NCBI GenBank assembly: GCA_022750435.1
Contig: JAKIVS010000002.1
Span: 62,001 to 126,000 of the forward strand
DNA: 64,000 bases
Origin: Thermoplasmata archaeon
GTDB taxonomy: Archaea > Thermoplasmatota > Thermoplasmata > Lutacidiplasmatales > UBA184
Direction: 5' to 3'
Part shown: piece by piece, positions 1 through 7,238 of the stretch
Numbering within the stretch: the stretch's first letter is position 1
Layout of the letters: every line of letters begins with the position of its first letter
Notes under the pieces: generated by a model
The model's input: only the letters and a program-made list of their open reading frames with translations
The model's database searches: none
What the model was told of the DNA's origin: nothing
Program-made: the position numbers and the translations under genes

Positions 1-30
1 CCGGAGCGCGAACGCGAATCTCCGACCCGA

Positions 31-600
31 CTAGTTGTGATTGACGAACCGGCCGACTCCGTTGACCCCGTTCGTGCCCTGCGCGCCAGTGCCCGCGGTG
101 CCGGGGGCGCCGCTACCGGGGGATCCGGGGAGTCCGTTCAGGCCCGTCGTGCCCGAGGCGCCGGTGGTACCGGCACTCCCGGTCTTCCCCACCTTGCCCT
201 TGGCGTCTCCAAACTCGAGGAAGATCCCGGTGACGTTCCAGCGGCCACCGGAGGCGACGAACAGCTGCGAGGTTCCCCCGCCGCTCAGCTCGACGGTGTT
301 TCTGCCGGAGGGGATGTTGACCGTGAGTCCGGTGGTGATGCTGATCGGGGTGGTGAGCGTCAGGGGGAGGCGGGTGAGGGTGAAAGTGCCGTTCCCTCCG
401 CCAGCGACCGCGCTCGCGAGGGCCGATTCCGTGCAGGAGTAGACCGACGAGTCTGCGGTGAGCCGCGGCGTTCCGCCGGGAGTGCCGGTGAATCGCGCCG
501 GCGGGGCGGCAGGTGGGAGGTAGGCGAGCAGCAGGAGCGCGACGAGCGCTCCGATTCCGAGGGCGGCCACCCAATGCTTCCTCGCGCTGCTGACGACCAC
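31..600 (-). CDS. Membrane-anchored collagen-like protein
   Basis: The 189-residue product has one hydrophobic segment near the N-terminus (about residues 9-28), which could be an uncleaved anchor or a signal peptide. A Ser/Thr/Gly-rich stretch follows (about 45-130) whose alternating pattern suggests beta strands. From residue 135 to the end there are about 15 Gly-X-Y triplets with short breaks (GKVGKTGSAGTTGASGTTG and onwards), as in bacterial and viral collagen-like proteins. I chose the GTG at 600 because GGGGAG lies just before it and the membrane segment follows directly. It diverges from the PRC-barrel gene. An extracellular structural or adhesive role is inference. Upstream in-frame starts cannot be excluded. 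Confidence 0.6.
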   Translation of the reverse strand: MVVSSARKHWVAALGIGALVALLLLAYLPPAAPPARFTGTPGGTPRLTADSSVYSCTESALASAVAGGGNGTFTLTRLPLTLTTPISITTGLTVNIPSGRNTVELSGGGTSQLFVASGGRWNVTGIFLEFGDAKGKVGKTGSAGTTGASGTTGLNGLPGSPGSGAPGTAGTGAQGTNGVNGVGRFVNHN

Positions 601-766
601 CGCTCCCCGACACGCCGATGGGCGTCCGCTCTTAGAATCGCCGAGCCGCCGGTCGAGTTCCCGTCGTCCAAGTGAGCGACCGTTCCCCCCTGTCCAACCG
701 CAGCGCGGCGGAGCCCGTACCGCTCCTCCCCACCGCCCTCCGAGGCGGCCCACTCCCGACGAAGGG

Positions 767-775
767 TTAAATATC
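767..775 (+). promoter_or_regulatory. TATA box of the PRC-barrel gene
   Basis: TTAAATATC lies about 34 nt before the ATG at 805. This predicts a transcription start near 797 and a very short leader. It is the only AT-rich patch in the surrounding GC-rich intergenic sequence. Confidence 0.55.
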
Positions 776-804
776 GAATCCGGAACTCGACCCTCGAGGC
801 CGAC

Positions 805-1047
805 ATGCGCAAGTTCCTGACCGAGCTCCGGGGAAAGACCGTGATGACGAACGACGGCCAGATCCTCGGCTTGATCGAGAACTTCGTCGTCGACACCCAG
901 ACCGGCGCCATCGCCCACGTCCTCGTGACGCCGGGCGAAGACGTCGAGCCGCGCCTGTTCCCGAACGACGCGTCCGGCCGCCTCGTGCTCCCCTTCAAGA
1001 GCATGCGCGCGGTCAAGGACGTCGTCGTGATGGAACTTGGGAAGTAG
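805..1047 (+). CDS. PRC-barrel domain protein
   Basis: The 80-residue protein is a single PRC-barrel domain. It opens with MRKFLTELRGKTVMT, followed by DGQILGLIENFVVD and a closing strand VKDVVVMELGK. Archaea carry many such stand-alone small barrels; the fold is shared with RimM and photosynthetic reaction centre H subunits and is thought to mediate protein or RNA contacts. Its own TATA box lies upstream. The last 11 bases overlap the TTG start of the glycosyltransferase, suggesting co-transcription. The precise role is unknown. Confidence 0.88.
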   Translation: MRKFLTELRGKTVMTNDGQILGLIENFVVDTQTGAIAHVLVTPGEDVEPRLFPNDASGRLVLPFKSMRAVKDVVVMELGK

Positions 1048-1912
1048 TCCCACTCCCGCGTTCGTTTCCGTCGTCGTCACCGTCAAGAACGAGCAGCGGC
1101 ACATCGCCCGCCTGCTCGACAGCCTGCTCGTCCAGGAGCCGCCGTTCGAGGTCGTGGTCGTCGACGCGCTCTCGCGCGACGACACCTGGCCGATCCTCAC
1201 GCGCTATGCCCGAGAACATCCGACCATCGTTCGTGTCAGCCAGAAGTACGGCTCGCGAGGAATCGGGCGGAACACCGGCGTTGCCGTCGCGCGCGGCGAG
1301 TTCGTCGCCTTCATCGATGGCGACTGCTTCGCGGACTCCGGCTGGCTCTCGGAGCTGCGCGGGGCCCTCCGCGAGAGCGACGTGGCGGCCGGGAAGACCG
1401 TCGCCGTCGGCTCGCTCCAGTATGGACTGCTCGAACGCGTCGAGCTGTTTCAGCGCGGAAACGACGTCACGTTCCCGAGTTGCAACCTCGCGTACCGACG
1501 GAGCTTATTCCTCTCTCTCGCCGGGTTCGACCCCCGGTTCATCACCGCCGAGGACATCGACCTCAACTTGCGCGCGGTCGAAAAGGGCGCACGGATCCAG
1601 TCCGTCCCGGCGGCGGTCGTGTACCACCAGATGCGGTCGACGTTCGTCCGATTCCTCTACCAGGCGTTCTGGAACGGGTACGGCCGGAAGCAACTCACCG
1701 AGAAGCACGGCAGCCTCTGGGGCAACTACCGGATGCGCCGGCTGATGTCGAACCAGAAGACCCCGACGTCCTGGATCCGCCTCGCGGCCGCGTTGCTCGG
1801 CTACTTCAGCCGGATGCTCACCGGGGTCGGGGAGCGCCTCACGCCGACGCTCCCGACGGAGAGCCCGCGGGAGAACGGCGCCTCCGCCGACGGTTCGGCG
1901 GGACGGGCGTAG
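1037..1912 (+). CDS. Family 2 glycosyltransferase
   Basis: This 291-residue GT-A glycosyltransferase should transfer a sugar from a nucleotide or dolichyl donor. Residues 9-30 carry the typical opening (VSVVVTVKNEQRHIARLL). FIDGDC at about 92-97 holds the metal-binding DxD, and TAEDIDLNLR near 180 supplies the acidic catalytic ED pair. No transmembrane segment is clear, so it is probably a peripheral enzyme of surface-glycan assembly. The TTG start overlaps the end of the PRC-barrel gene; no better ATG or GTG precedes the first beta strand. Donor and acceptor cannot be told from sequence. Confidence 0.82.
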   Translation: MGSSPTPAFVSVVVTVKNEQRHIARLLDSLLVQEPPFEVVVVDALSRDDTWPILTRYAREHPTIVRVSQKYGSRGIGRNTGVAVARGEFVAFIDGDCFADSGWLSELRGALRESDVAAGKTVAVGSLQYGLLERVELFQRGNDVTFPSCNLAYRRSLFLSLAGFDPRFITAEDIDLNLRAVEKGARIQSVPAAVVYHQMRSTFVRFLYQAFWNGYGRKQLTEKHGSLWGNYRMRRLMSNQKTPTSWIRLAAALLGYFSRMLTGVGERLTPTLPTESPRENGASADGSAGRA

Positions 1913-1924
1913 GGCGCGGTGCGC

Positions 1925-2284
1925 CTACCCGGTCTTCAGCAGCTCGGCGACCTTGCCGACCTCGGCGAGGACGCGGGTCGCGTCCGCCGACTGGTCGACG
2001 ACCGCGACGAGGAGGGCCTTCTTGCCGCTCCCGACGATGATCGTCTTCGAGTCGTTCCCCTCGATGACGATCTTCTCGGGGGGCGCCCGGTTGAGCTCGG
2101 TGTTCGCCGTCGCGGCGGCCCCGAGGATCGTGGCGCACATGATCGCGAACGTCTCGGTGTAGACGCCCGCGGGGACGTCCGCGTACAGGACGAGACCGTC
2201 CCGGGAGACCAGGGCGGCGGCGATCCCGCCGATCCGGGTCTTGAGGTCCTTAATGACTGCGCCCACGTTGCCCGTTGCCATCAT
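1925..2284 (-). CDS. Roadblock/LC7 domain protein
   Basis: The 119-residue protein matches the Roadblock/LC7 fold: helix (VGAVIKDLKTRIGG), strands AALVSRDGLVLYADVP, a long central helix and the closing strands ALLVAVVD. Prokaryotic members such as MglB act as GTPase-activating partners or dimerisation modules for small Ras-like GTPases. The start is the first of two adjacent ATGs, 8 nt after GAGGT. It follows the V4R gene by 16 nt on the same strand, so the two probably form one operon. No partner GTPase lies in the window. Confidence 0.85.
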   Translation of the reverse strand: MMATGNVGAVIKDLKTRIGGIAAALVSRDGLVLYADVPAGVYTETFAIMCATILGAAATANTELNRAPPEKIVIEGNDSKTIIVGSGKKALLVAVVDQSADATRVLAEVGKVAELLKTG

Positions 2285-2300
2285 ACCCGGTGACCTCTAG

Positions 2301-2708
2301 TTACATCTCTTCGATGCGGAAACGGCACTCGGACTGGCCCGTGGAGGCACACATCTCTTCCGTGCATTTGACGCGCGACCCCTTAAAACGTTCGTAGAAC
2401 TCGCGGAGAATCCCCCGCAACCGGTGGCAGGTGGGGATGTCGCTGGGGGAGACCTCGATCGACCCCTTGACGATGGCTTCTCCGTCCTTGAACTGAATCT
2501 CTTCAATCCACCCGCGCTCCTTCAGGATCTCGGCCGCGCGCTGGAAGTATTTGGACCGGTCCTTGAGCGCCTCATCGGCCATGTCGGCCCCGACCACCGA
2601 CCCTTCCTTGAAGAACAGACCGTGGCACGCGTGGGACATCACCCCCTCGTAGAGCTCCTTGACCCGGTGGAGCTCCGATTGATTGAGTTTCACGTAACGC
2701 GTGGACAC
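2301..2708 (-). CDS. V4R-domain (4-vinyl reductase-like) sensor protein
   Basis: The 135-residue product resembles V4R domains, small-molecule-binding modules of the NO-signalling and heme-binding-like superfamily. It contains SHACHGLFF near residue 27, then RAAEILKERGW, and a Cys-rich end (VKCTEEMCASTGQSECRF) with cysteines at about 28, 94, 115, 120 and 128 that could bind metal. An open frame extends further upstream. However, a TATA box at 2731-2738 places transcription start at about 2708, which is exactly this GTG, so I call a leaderless start. It is operonic with the downstream Roadblock gene; the pair may be a signalling module, which is inference. Confidence 0.75.
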   Translation of the reverse strand: MSTRYVKLNQSELHRVKELYEGVMSHACHGLFFKEGSVVGADMADEALKDRSKYFQRAAEILKERGWIEEIQFKDGEAIVKGSIEVSPSDIPTCHRLRGILREFYERFKGSRVKCTEEMCASTGQSECRFRIEEM

Positions 2709-2730
2709 GAACGGCGCACCGACGGGCCAA

Positions 2731-2738
2731 TTATATAG
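2731..2738 (-). promoter_or_regulatory. TATA box of the V4R-Roadblock operon
   Basis: TTATATAG (reads CTATATAA on the minus strand) is centred about 26 nt before the GTG at 2708. It is the best TATA match in this part of the window and decides the short, leaderless start of the V4R gene. Confidence 0.65.
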
Positions 2739-2881
2739 GTATTGGAAAGACGGGGTGACGGAACGGGACGAAGAGCCCCGGGGCGCGCGATTTCCTCGGG
2801 CCCTATCGACGTTCTGGGGTCGAACCGACCCGGAGAGCGCCGACTTGGCGATGGGTGGCCCGGAGTCATCGTCGGAGGGGT

Positions 2882-2889
2882 CATTTATC
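2882..2889 (+). promoter_or_regulatory. TATA box of the leader ORF and membrane-protein gene
   Basis: CATTTATC is centred about 25 nt before the ATG at 2910, predicting that the transcript begins at the leader ORF start codon. Confidence 0.5.
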
Positions 2890-2909
2890 CGGGACCGGTT
2901 CCGAGGACC

Positions 2910-2987
2910 ATGGTCGCGGCTCTGGCCCGTCTCGGAGCCATTCTTGCCCGTCCGCGAGCCGACGCCCAGTGGATGGACGGGTTGTGA
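2910..2987 (+). CDS. Possible 25-residue leader peptide
   Basis: A short frame begins at an ATG that coincides with the transcription start predicted from the TATA-like CATTTATC. It encodes 25 residues, starting MVAALARLGAILARPRADAQ. Its TGA overlaps the GTG of the next gene (GTGA), a classic arrangement for translational coupling. The N-terminal half is hydrophobic and the C-terminal half charged. It could be a regulatory leader peptide or a small protein. The evidence is positional only; no homology is recognised. Confidence 0.4.
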   Translation: MVAALARLGAILARPRADAQWMDGL

Positions 2988-3799
2988 CCGACGAGATCCC
3001 GGACCCGGAAGCCGACCAGGCCGCGTGGGCCCGGCTGGACCACCGATTGGAGGTCGAGCGTCGGGCCCGCAAGCGGTCTTGGTTCCGGAGGGTCGACCCG
3101 GAAGGGAGCGGGCCGAAGGGTTCCCCAATTCCACTCGCCGAACCCGACCTCTCCGATCTCCCTCCCGACCTACCGGCGGCCGAGCCGGTCGGCCCCGTCC
3201 TCCCCGTCGTCGGGGTGTTCCCCAATCACGAAGCGCTCGCGTACGCGACCCGCTCCGCCGCCGGGGCCGCCCCGTTCCTCATCCTCGTTGGGCTCGTGGG
3301 CGCGGTCCTGATCGAGCTCGTCCTGATCGGCGACGGGTCCCTGGTCTTCCTCGTCCTCCTCGGATTCCTGGTCGCCGCTCTCGTCGTGGTAGGGACGTGG
3401 GGGGCCCGACTGGTGCGCGCCCGGACCCCGACGGCTGTCGAGTTCGGGTCCTCGGGCATCACGGCGACCTGGGGTCCGTCTCGACCCCGAAGGGTAACGA
3501 TCCCGTTCGAGCGGATCACGTCGATTGAGGAGCGACAGTGGCAGTGGATGGGCGGCCGGGCCAACTACGCCGTGTTCCACCCGGCATCGCTCTGGTTTGA
3601 GGCGGACGGGGCCTACCCGGCCCCGAAGCGTGCGGGTGCCCGATCCGGACCCTCGGTCGTGTACCTGACGGACCAGAATGGCGAGCGGGCGTCGCGAGCC
3701 CTCCAGGCTTGGAACGTCACCGTCGGGGCACCTTCCAGGGCCGATGCCCCGTCCCGCTATCTTGGCGTGGCGCCGGGTTGGCGCCGCCGGGAACGGTAA
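2984..3799 (+). CDS. Two-helix membrane protein with PH-like domain
   Basis: The 271-residue protein starts with an acidic and basic cytoplasmic segment (1-90), then two membrane helices (about 96-116 and 119-140) joined by a short GDGS turn. About 120 residues follow that look like a bacterial PH-type domain (FGSSGITATWG, IPFERITSIEE, VVYLTDQNG). The architecture is common in archaeal and bacterial membrane proteins of unknown role. The GTG start overlaps the stop of the 25-codon leader frame. An upstream in-frame extension exists but is low-complexity and precedes the predicted transcription start. Confidence 0.6.
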   Translation: MTDEIPDPEADQAAWARLDHRLEVERRARKRSWFRRVDPEGSGPKGSPIPLAEPDLSDLPPDLPAAEPVGPVLPVVGVFPNHEALAYATRSAAGAAPFLILVGLVGAVLIELVLIGDGSLVFLVLLGFLVAALVVVGTWGARLVRARTPTAVEFGSSGITATWGPSRPRRVTIPFERITSIEERQWQWMGGRANYAVFHPASLWFEADGAYPAPKRAGARSGPSVVYLTDQNGERASRALQAWNVTVGAPSRADAPSRYLGVAPGWRRRER

Positions 3800-3950
3800 C
3801 GGGGACCTGGCGGAGGACGCAGCGCCGAATTGGGGTCGGAGCACCGAGCGGCCTGCCGGGCCTCGTCCCGGACGAATCCCGGCGGAGGGCGACCCCCTCG
3901 GCCGACGCGTCGCGCAGGGTCCTTATGGCGCGGCCCTTGTCTCGGGGGCG

Positions 3951-5429
3951 ATGACGGGCGCCCGCGACCTGACGAACCGAGTGGCGGGACGCCCGCGATC
4001 GTCGGCCGGAACCGGGCGTCTCGACGTTCGGAACCCAGCCACGGGGGAGGTCATTGGGACGGTCCCGCTCTCGGGCGCGGAGGACGTGGCCGCTGCGGTC
4101 GCCGCGGCCCGGGCCGCGTTTCCCGCGTGGTCCTCGACCCCCGTGGGAGAGCGTGGGCGCCTGGTGGGCCGGTTCCGCGCGCTGCTCGAACGGGACCAGG
4201 AGTCGCTCGCCCGGTCGGTCGTTCGCGAACACGGGAAGACGATGGCCGACGCGGCCGGGTCGGTCCGGCGGGGGATCGAATCGGTCGAATTCGCGGAGGG
4301 GGCCGCATCGCTCCTCCCGGGCGCGACGATCGCCAACACCGCGCGCGGCGTGGACGCGGAGATGTTCTCCGAGCCCCTCGGAGTGGTCGTCGGCATCACA
4401 CCGTTCAACTTTCCGGTGATGGTCCCGCTCTGGATGTTCCCGACGGCGATCGCCCTCGGCAACACGTTCGTCCTGAAGCCGTCGGAGCGGGTGCCGCTCT
4501 CGGCGGACCTCCTCGGCGCGCTCTCGGAGGAGGCGGGCTTCCCGCCGGGCGTCCTCAACATCGTTCACGGGGACAAGGACGCGGTCAACGCCCTCCTCGT
4601 CGCCCCGGGCGTGGATGCGGTGGCGTTCGTCGGCTCGGCTCCGGTCGCCCGTCACATCTACACCACCGCGGCCGCCGCCGGGAAGCGCGTGCTCGCTCTC
4701 GCCGGCGCGAAGAACCACCTCGTCGTTCTTCCCGACGCCGACGTGCCCGGGGCGGTCGATTCGATCCTCTCGAGCGCCTTCGGCTCCGCCGGGGAGCGGT
4801 GTCTCGCGGGGAGCGTTGTCCTCGCCGTGGACCCGATCGGCGACGAACTCGTCCGACGGCTCTCCGAGCGCGTCCGGGCCCTCAAAGTCGGGCCGGGCGA
4901 CGACCCGTCCACCGACGTCGGCCCGGTCGTTCGGCCCGAGCAGCGCGACCGGGTCGAGTCGTACATCCGGCTGGGCCAATCGGAGGGCGCGACCGTGGCG
5001 GCGCAGGCCCCGGTCCCGGCGGGGAGCGGGGGGTACTTCGTGGCCCCCACGCTGTTCGACCACGTGCGGCCCTCGATGCGGATCGCGCGCGAGGAGATCT
5101 TCGGTCCGGTCCTGGCGGTCGTCCGGGTCGCCTCGTTCGAGGAGGCGCTCGAGGTCGCCAATGCCTCCGAGTTCGGCAACGCCGCGGCGATCTACACCCG
5201 CGACGGTGGTCGGGCCCGCGCATTCCGCGAGCGAATCCAGGCCGGAATGGTCGGGGTGAACTTGGGGGTGCCCGCTCCGTCGGCCGCGCTCCCGTTCGTC
5301 GGGTGGAAGGGCTCCGCGTACGGCGCTCTGGCGGCCACCGGACCCGAGGCGGTCCGATTCTTCACGCGAACGAAGGTCGTCATGTCGCGCTGGCCGGCCG
5401 AGCCGGCCCCGCGTCCACCGGCGTCCTAA
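3951..5429 (+). CDS. mmsA: Methylmalonate-semialdehyde dehydrogenase (CoA-acylating)
   Basis: The 492-residue aldehyde dehydrogenase matches the CoA-acylating methylmalonate/malonate-semialdehyde group, which converts these semialdehydes to propanoyl- or acetyl-CoA with NAD+ in valine and related catabolism. It has the Asn of PFNFP (154), the catalytic Cys in GSAGERCLAG (284), and GAKNH in place of the ELGGK glutamate motif, a hallmark of this non-hydrolytic subgroup. EEIFGPVL is conserved near the C-terminus. The ATG at 3951 is about 27 nt after CCTTATGG, suggesting a leaderless start. It converges with the HAD gene, overlapping by 4 bases. Confidence 0.88.
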   Translation: MTGARDLTNRVAGRPRSSAGTGRLDVRNPATGEVIGTVPLSGAEDVAAAVAAARAAFPAWSSTPVGERGRLVGRFRALLERDQESLARSVVREHGKTMADAAGSVRRGIESVEFAEGAASLLPGATIANTARGVDAEMFSEPLGVVVGITPFNFPVMVPLWMFPTAIALGNTFVLKPSERVPLSADLLGALSEEAGFPPGVLNIVHGDKDAVNALLVAPGVDAVAFVGSAPVARHIYTTAAAAGKRVLALAGAKNHLVVLPDADVPGAVDSILSSAFGSAGERCLAGSVVLAVDPIGDELVRRLSERVRALKVGPGDDPSTDVGPVVRPEQRDRVESYIRLGQSEGATVAAQAPVPAGSGGYFVAPTLFDHVRPSMRIAREEIFGPVLAVVRVASFEEALEVANASEFGNAAAIYTRDGGRARAFRERIQAGMVGVNLGVPAPSAALPFVGWKGSAYGALAATGPEAVRFFTRTKVVMSRWPAEPAPRPPAS

Positions 5430-6193
5430 GCGTCGGCCGGCGGGGCGCCCGTCTCGGGCGGCGCGGACGGCGGAGCCGCTTCGAGCAATTTCGGCAACTC
5501 GGTGAGCGAGCGGATCCGGGTCCCCCCGAGTCCCTCGAAGGCGTTGGTCCGGTCGAGGAGAACGGCCTCCATCCCCGCGCGGGCGGCCGCGCGGACATCG
5601 CTCCAGTACAGGTCCCCGACGTACACCACGCGCGCGGTCTTCGACGCGAGGGAGGTACGCGCCGCCCGGAAGGCCGCGGCCGCGGGCAACCGGGGAGCTT
5701 CGGGCATCCCCGGGTCGGCGAGCAACGGCACGTCGGGGGGGAGGCCGGTGCGAGCGAGGAACGCGCGGGCGACCGGCTCGGGGAACGGAGTGAGGACGCC
5801 GAACGCGACGCCGTGGTCCTTCAACCAGTGGCCAATCCCCGGTACGTCGTCGAACGTCTCGGAGTGCGGGGACGGACGGAGGAACCGGTCGACGACGCTC
5901 GCGACCTCGTAGTCGCCGAGCGGTCGACCGGCGACGGCGAGGAGGGTGTCGTGGAGGTGCAGGCGGAAGTCCGCGGCACCGACCGGAGGTTCGGCCCCGA
6001 CGAGCCCTTGCCAGCGGCGGCGGTCCCACGCGCGGACCGACTTGCGGATCGCGGCCTTCGCGTGGCGCTCCGAGAGGAGCGGGCCCTGCGGCTTCCACGC
6101 CCACTGCCAGTGGGCGAGCGTCTGGAACGGAGCCAGCGTGTCATCGAGGTCGAAGAGGACCAGGGGGTCCGCCCCGTCGGGGGGTTCGGGCAT
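5426..6193 (-). CDS. HAD-superfamily hydrolase
   Basis: The 255-residue protein has HAD motif I FDLDDTLAP (Asp 15 and 17), motif II GVLTPF, a downstream Lys and motif IV VYVGDLYWSDV, with an alpha-helical cap between motifs I and II. It is probably a small-molecule phosphatase; the substrate is unknown. The C-terminus is Ala/Pro-rich. It lies 10 nt after the coiled-coil gene on the same strand, so the two are probably co-transcribed, and its stop region overlaps the convergent dehydrogenase gene by 4 bases. Confidence 0.85.
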   Translation of the reverse strand: MPEPPDGADPLVLFDLDDTLAPFQTLAHWQWAWKPQGPLLSERHAKAAIRKSVRAWDRRRWQGLVGAEPPVGAADFRLHLHDTLLAVAGRPLGDYEVASVVDRFLRPSPHSETFDDVPGIGHWLKDHGVAFGVLTPFPEPVARAFLARTGLPPDVPLLADPGMPEAPRLPAAAAFRAARTSLASKTARVVYVGDLYWSDVRAAARAGMEAVLLDRTNAFEGLGGTRIRSLTELPKLLEAAPPSAPPETGAPPADA

Positions 6194-6203
6194 GCGCGCC
6201 GAC

Positions 6204-7079
6204 CTAGCCCCGTCCGGTCTTCTGGAGCTCGAGCAGGTCCTGCGTCGACACCTTCTCCCCCTTCTTCAGGCGCGCAAGGAAATCGTCCTCGCGGGGGGGC
6301 TCGGCGTCGGTCCACGTCGAGGGGGCCCGGCCGCCGCGGGCGGCGTAGAGCATCTTCTCGATGTCCCGGACCTCCTCGATCGCGGCGATGTGGGCGCGGT
6401 GGGCGTCGTCGGCCGCCGTCTTGACCTCGATGAGCTTCGCCTGGACGTCGTCCGCCTGCCGGCGGAGGTCGTCGATCAGCTCGTACTGCTTGACCATCAG
6501 CTCGTGCTGGTTCTGGGCCTCTTCGGCGAGCTCGCCGACGGCCTTGTGGTGCTTCTCCGCCTCGTCGCGGGCGACGGCGAGCTCCGCGACCGCAGTGTCG
6601 ACCTCCGGGTCCGCGCGGAACTGCTCGTCCTGCTCCTTGATGGCGGCCTCGAGTCGCTTCATCTCCTCGATGAGGCGCTTCTCCTGCTCGCCGGTGAGCG
6701 CCGTGGTCATGTGGCGGAACTCGAGCTCCTTGAGGTCCTTGCGGAGGCGCCAGACCGGGACCGCGCCCTGATTGCGTGGGGCCCGGGTGCGCTTCATCTC
6801 GGCGACCTTCTCGGAGAGCACCTGGAGCTTCCCGTTCCACTCCTCGCGGAGCCGCTTCGCCTCCCGGACCGACTCGTTCAGGTCGTCCCGGTGGTGCCGG
6901 TGGTCCTGGGCCTCGGAACTGCGTCCGTGGAGCTCGTCGATGATCCGGGCGCGTTCCTCGGCGAAGACGCGGGCTTCCGCGTTCAACTTGTCCCGACGGG
7001 CGCGATGGTCGTCCGCTTTCGCGTTCGACTCCGCCCGCTTTCGTTCCAACTCATCCGTGGCGTCGGTCAAGAGAGGCAC
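6204..7079 (-). CDS. Archaeal coiled-coil protein
   Basis: The 291-residue protein is almost entirely charged heptad-like helix (DELERKRAESNAKADDHRAR and onwards) with a short non-helical C-terminus that includes DDFLARLKKGEKVSTQDLLE. It resembles the archaeal coiled-coil family COG1340, whose function is not known. A TATA box (TTATAT, about 7133-7139) lies upstream. I chose the GTG at 7079, about 30 nt from the predicted transcription start; a longer in-frame extension would begin upstream of the promoter. A TTG at 7070 is an alternative. Confidence 0.7.
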   Translation of the reverse strand: MPLLTDATDELERKRAESNAKADDHRARRDKLNAEARVFAEERARIIDELHGRSSEAQDHRHHRDDLNESVREAKRLREEWNGKLQVLSEKVAEMKRTRAPRNQGAVPVWRLRKDLKELEFRHMTTALTGEQEKRLIEEMKRLEAAIKEQDEQFRADPEVDTAVAELAVARDEAEKHHKAVGELAEEAQNQHELMVKQYELIDDLRRQADDVQAKLIEVKTAADDAHRAHIAAIEEVRDIEKMLYAARGGRAPSTWTDAEPPREDDFLARLKKGEKVSTQDLLELQKTGRG

Positions 7080-7238
7080 CGCCCGCCGAGAACTCGGCGG
7101 CGTCGGGGGACGAGCGTTCGACAAACGGGGCGGATATAAGCGCTTCCACGACGCTTCGACGACCGGACGACGGTCCGGCATCTCCGGAGCCGCCCGGGCG
7201 CTTCGAGTCCCGCGTCACGCTAATAACCCAAGGTCCGG

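Noticed and set aside
3717-6104. Very long minus-strand frame across the dehydrogenase and HAD genes
   Set aside because: Both genes are clear on other frames; this frame is a GC-driven shadow.
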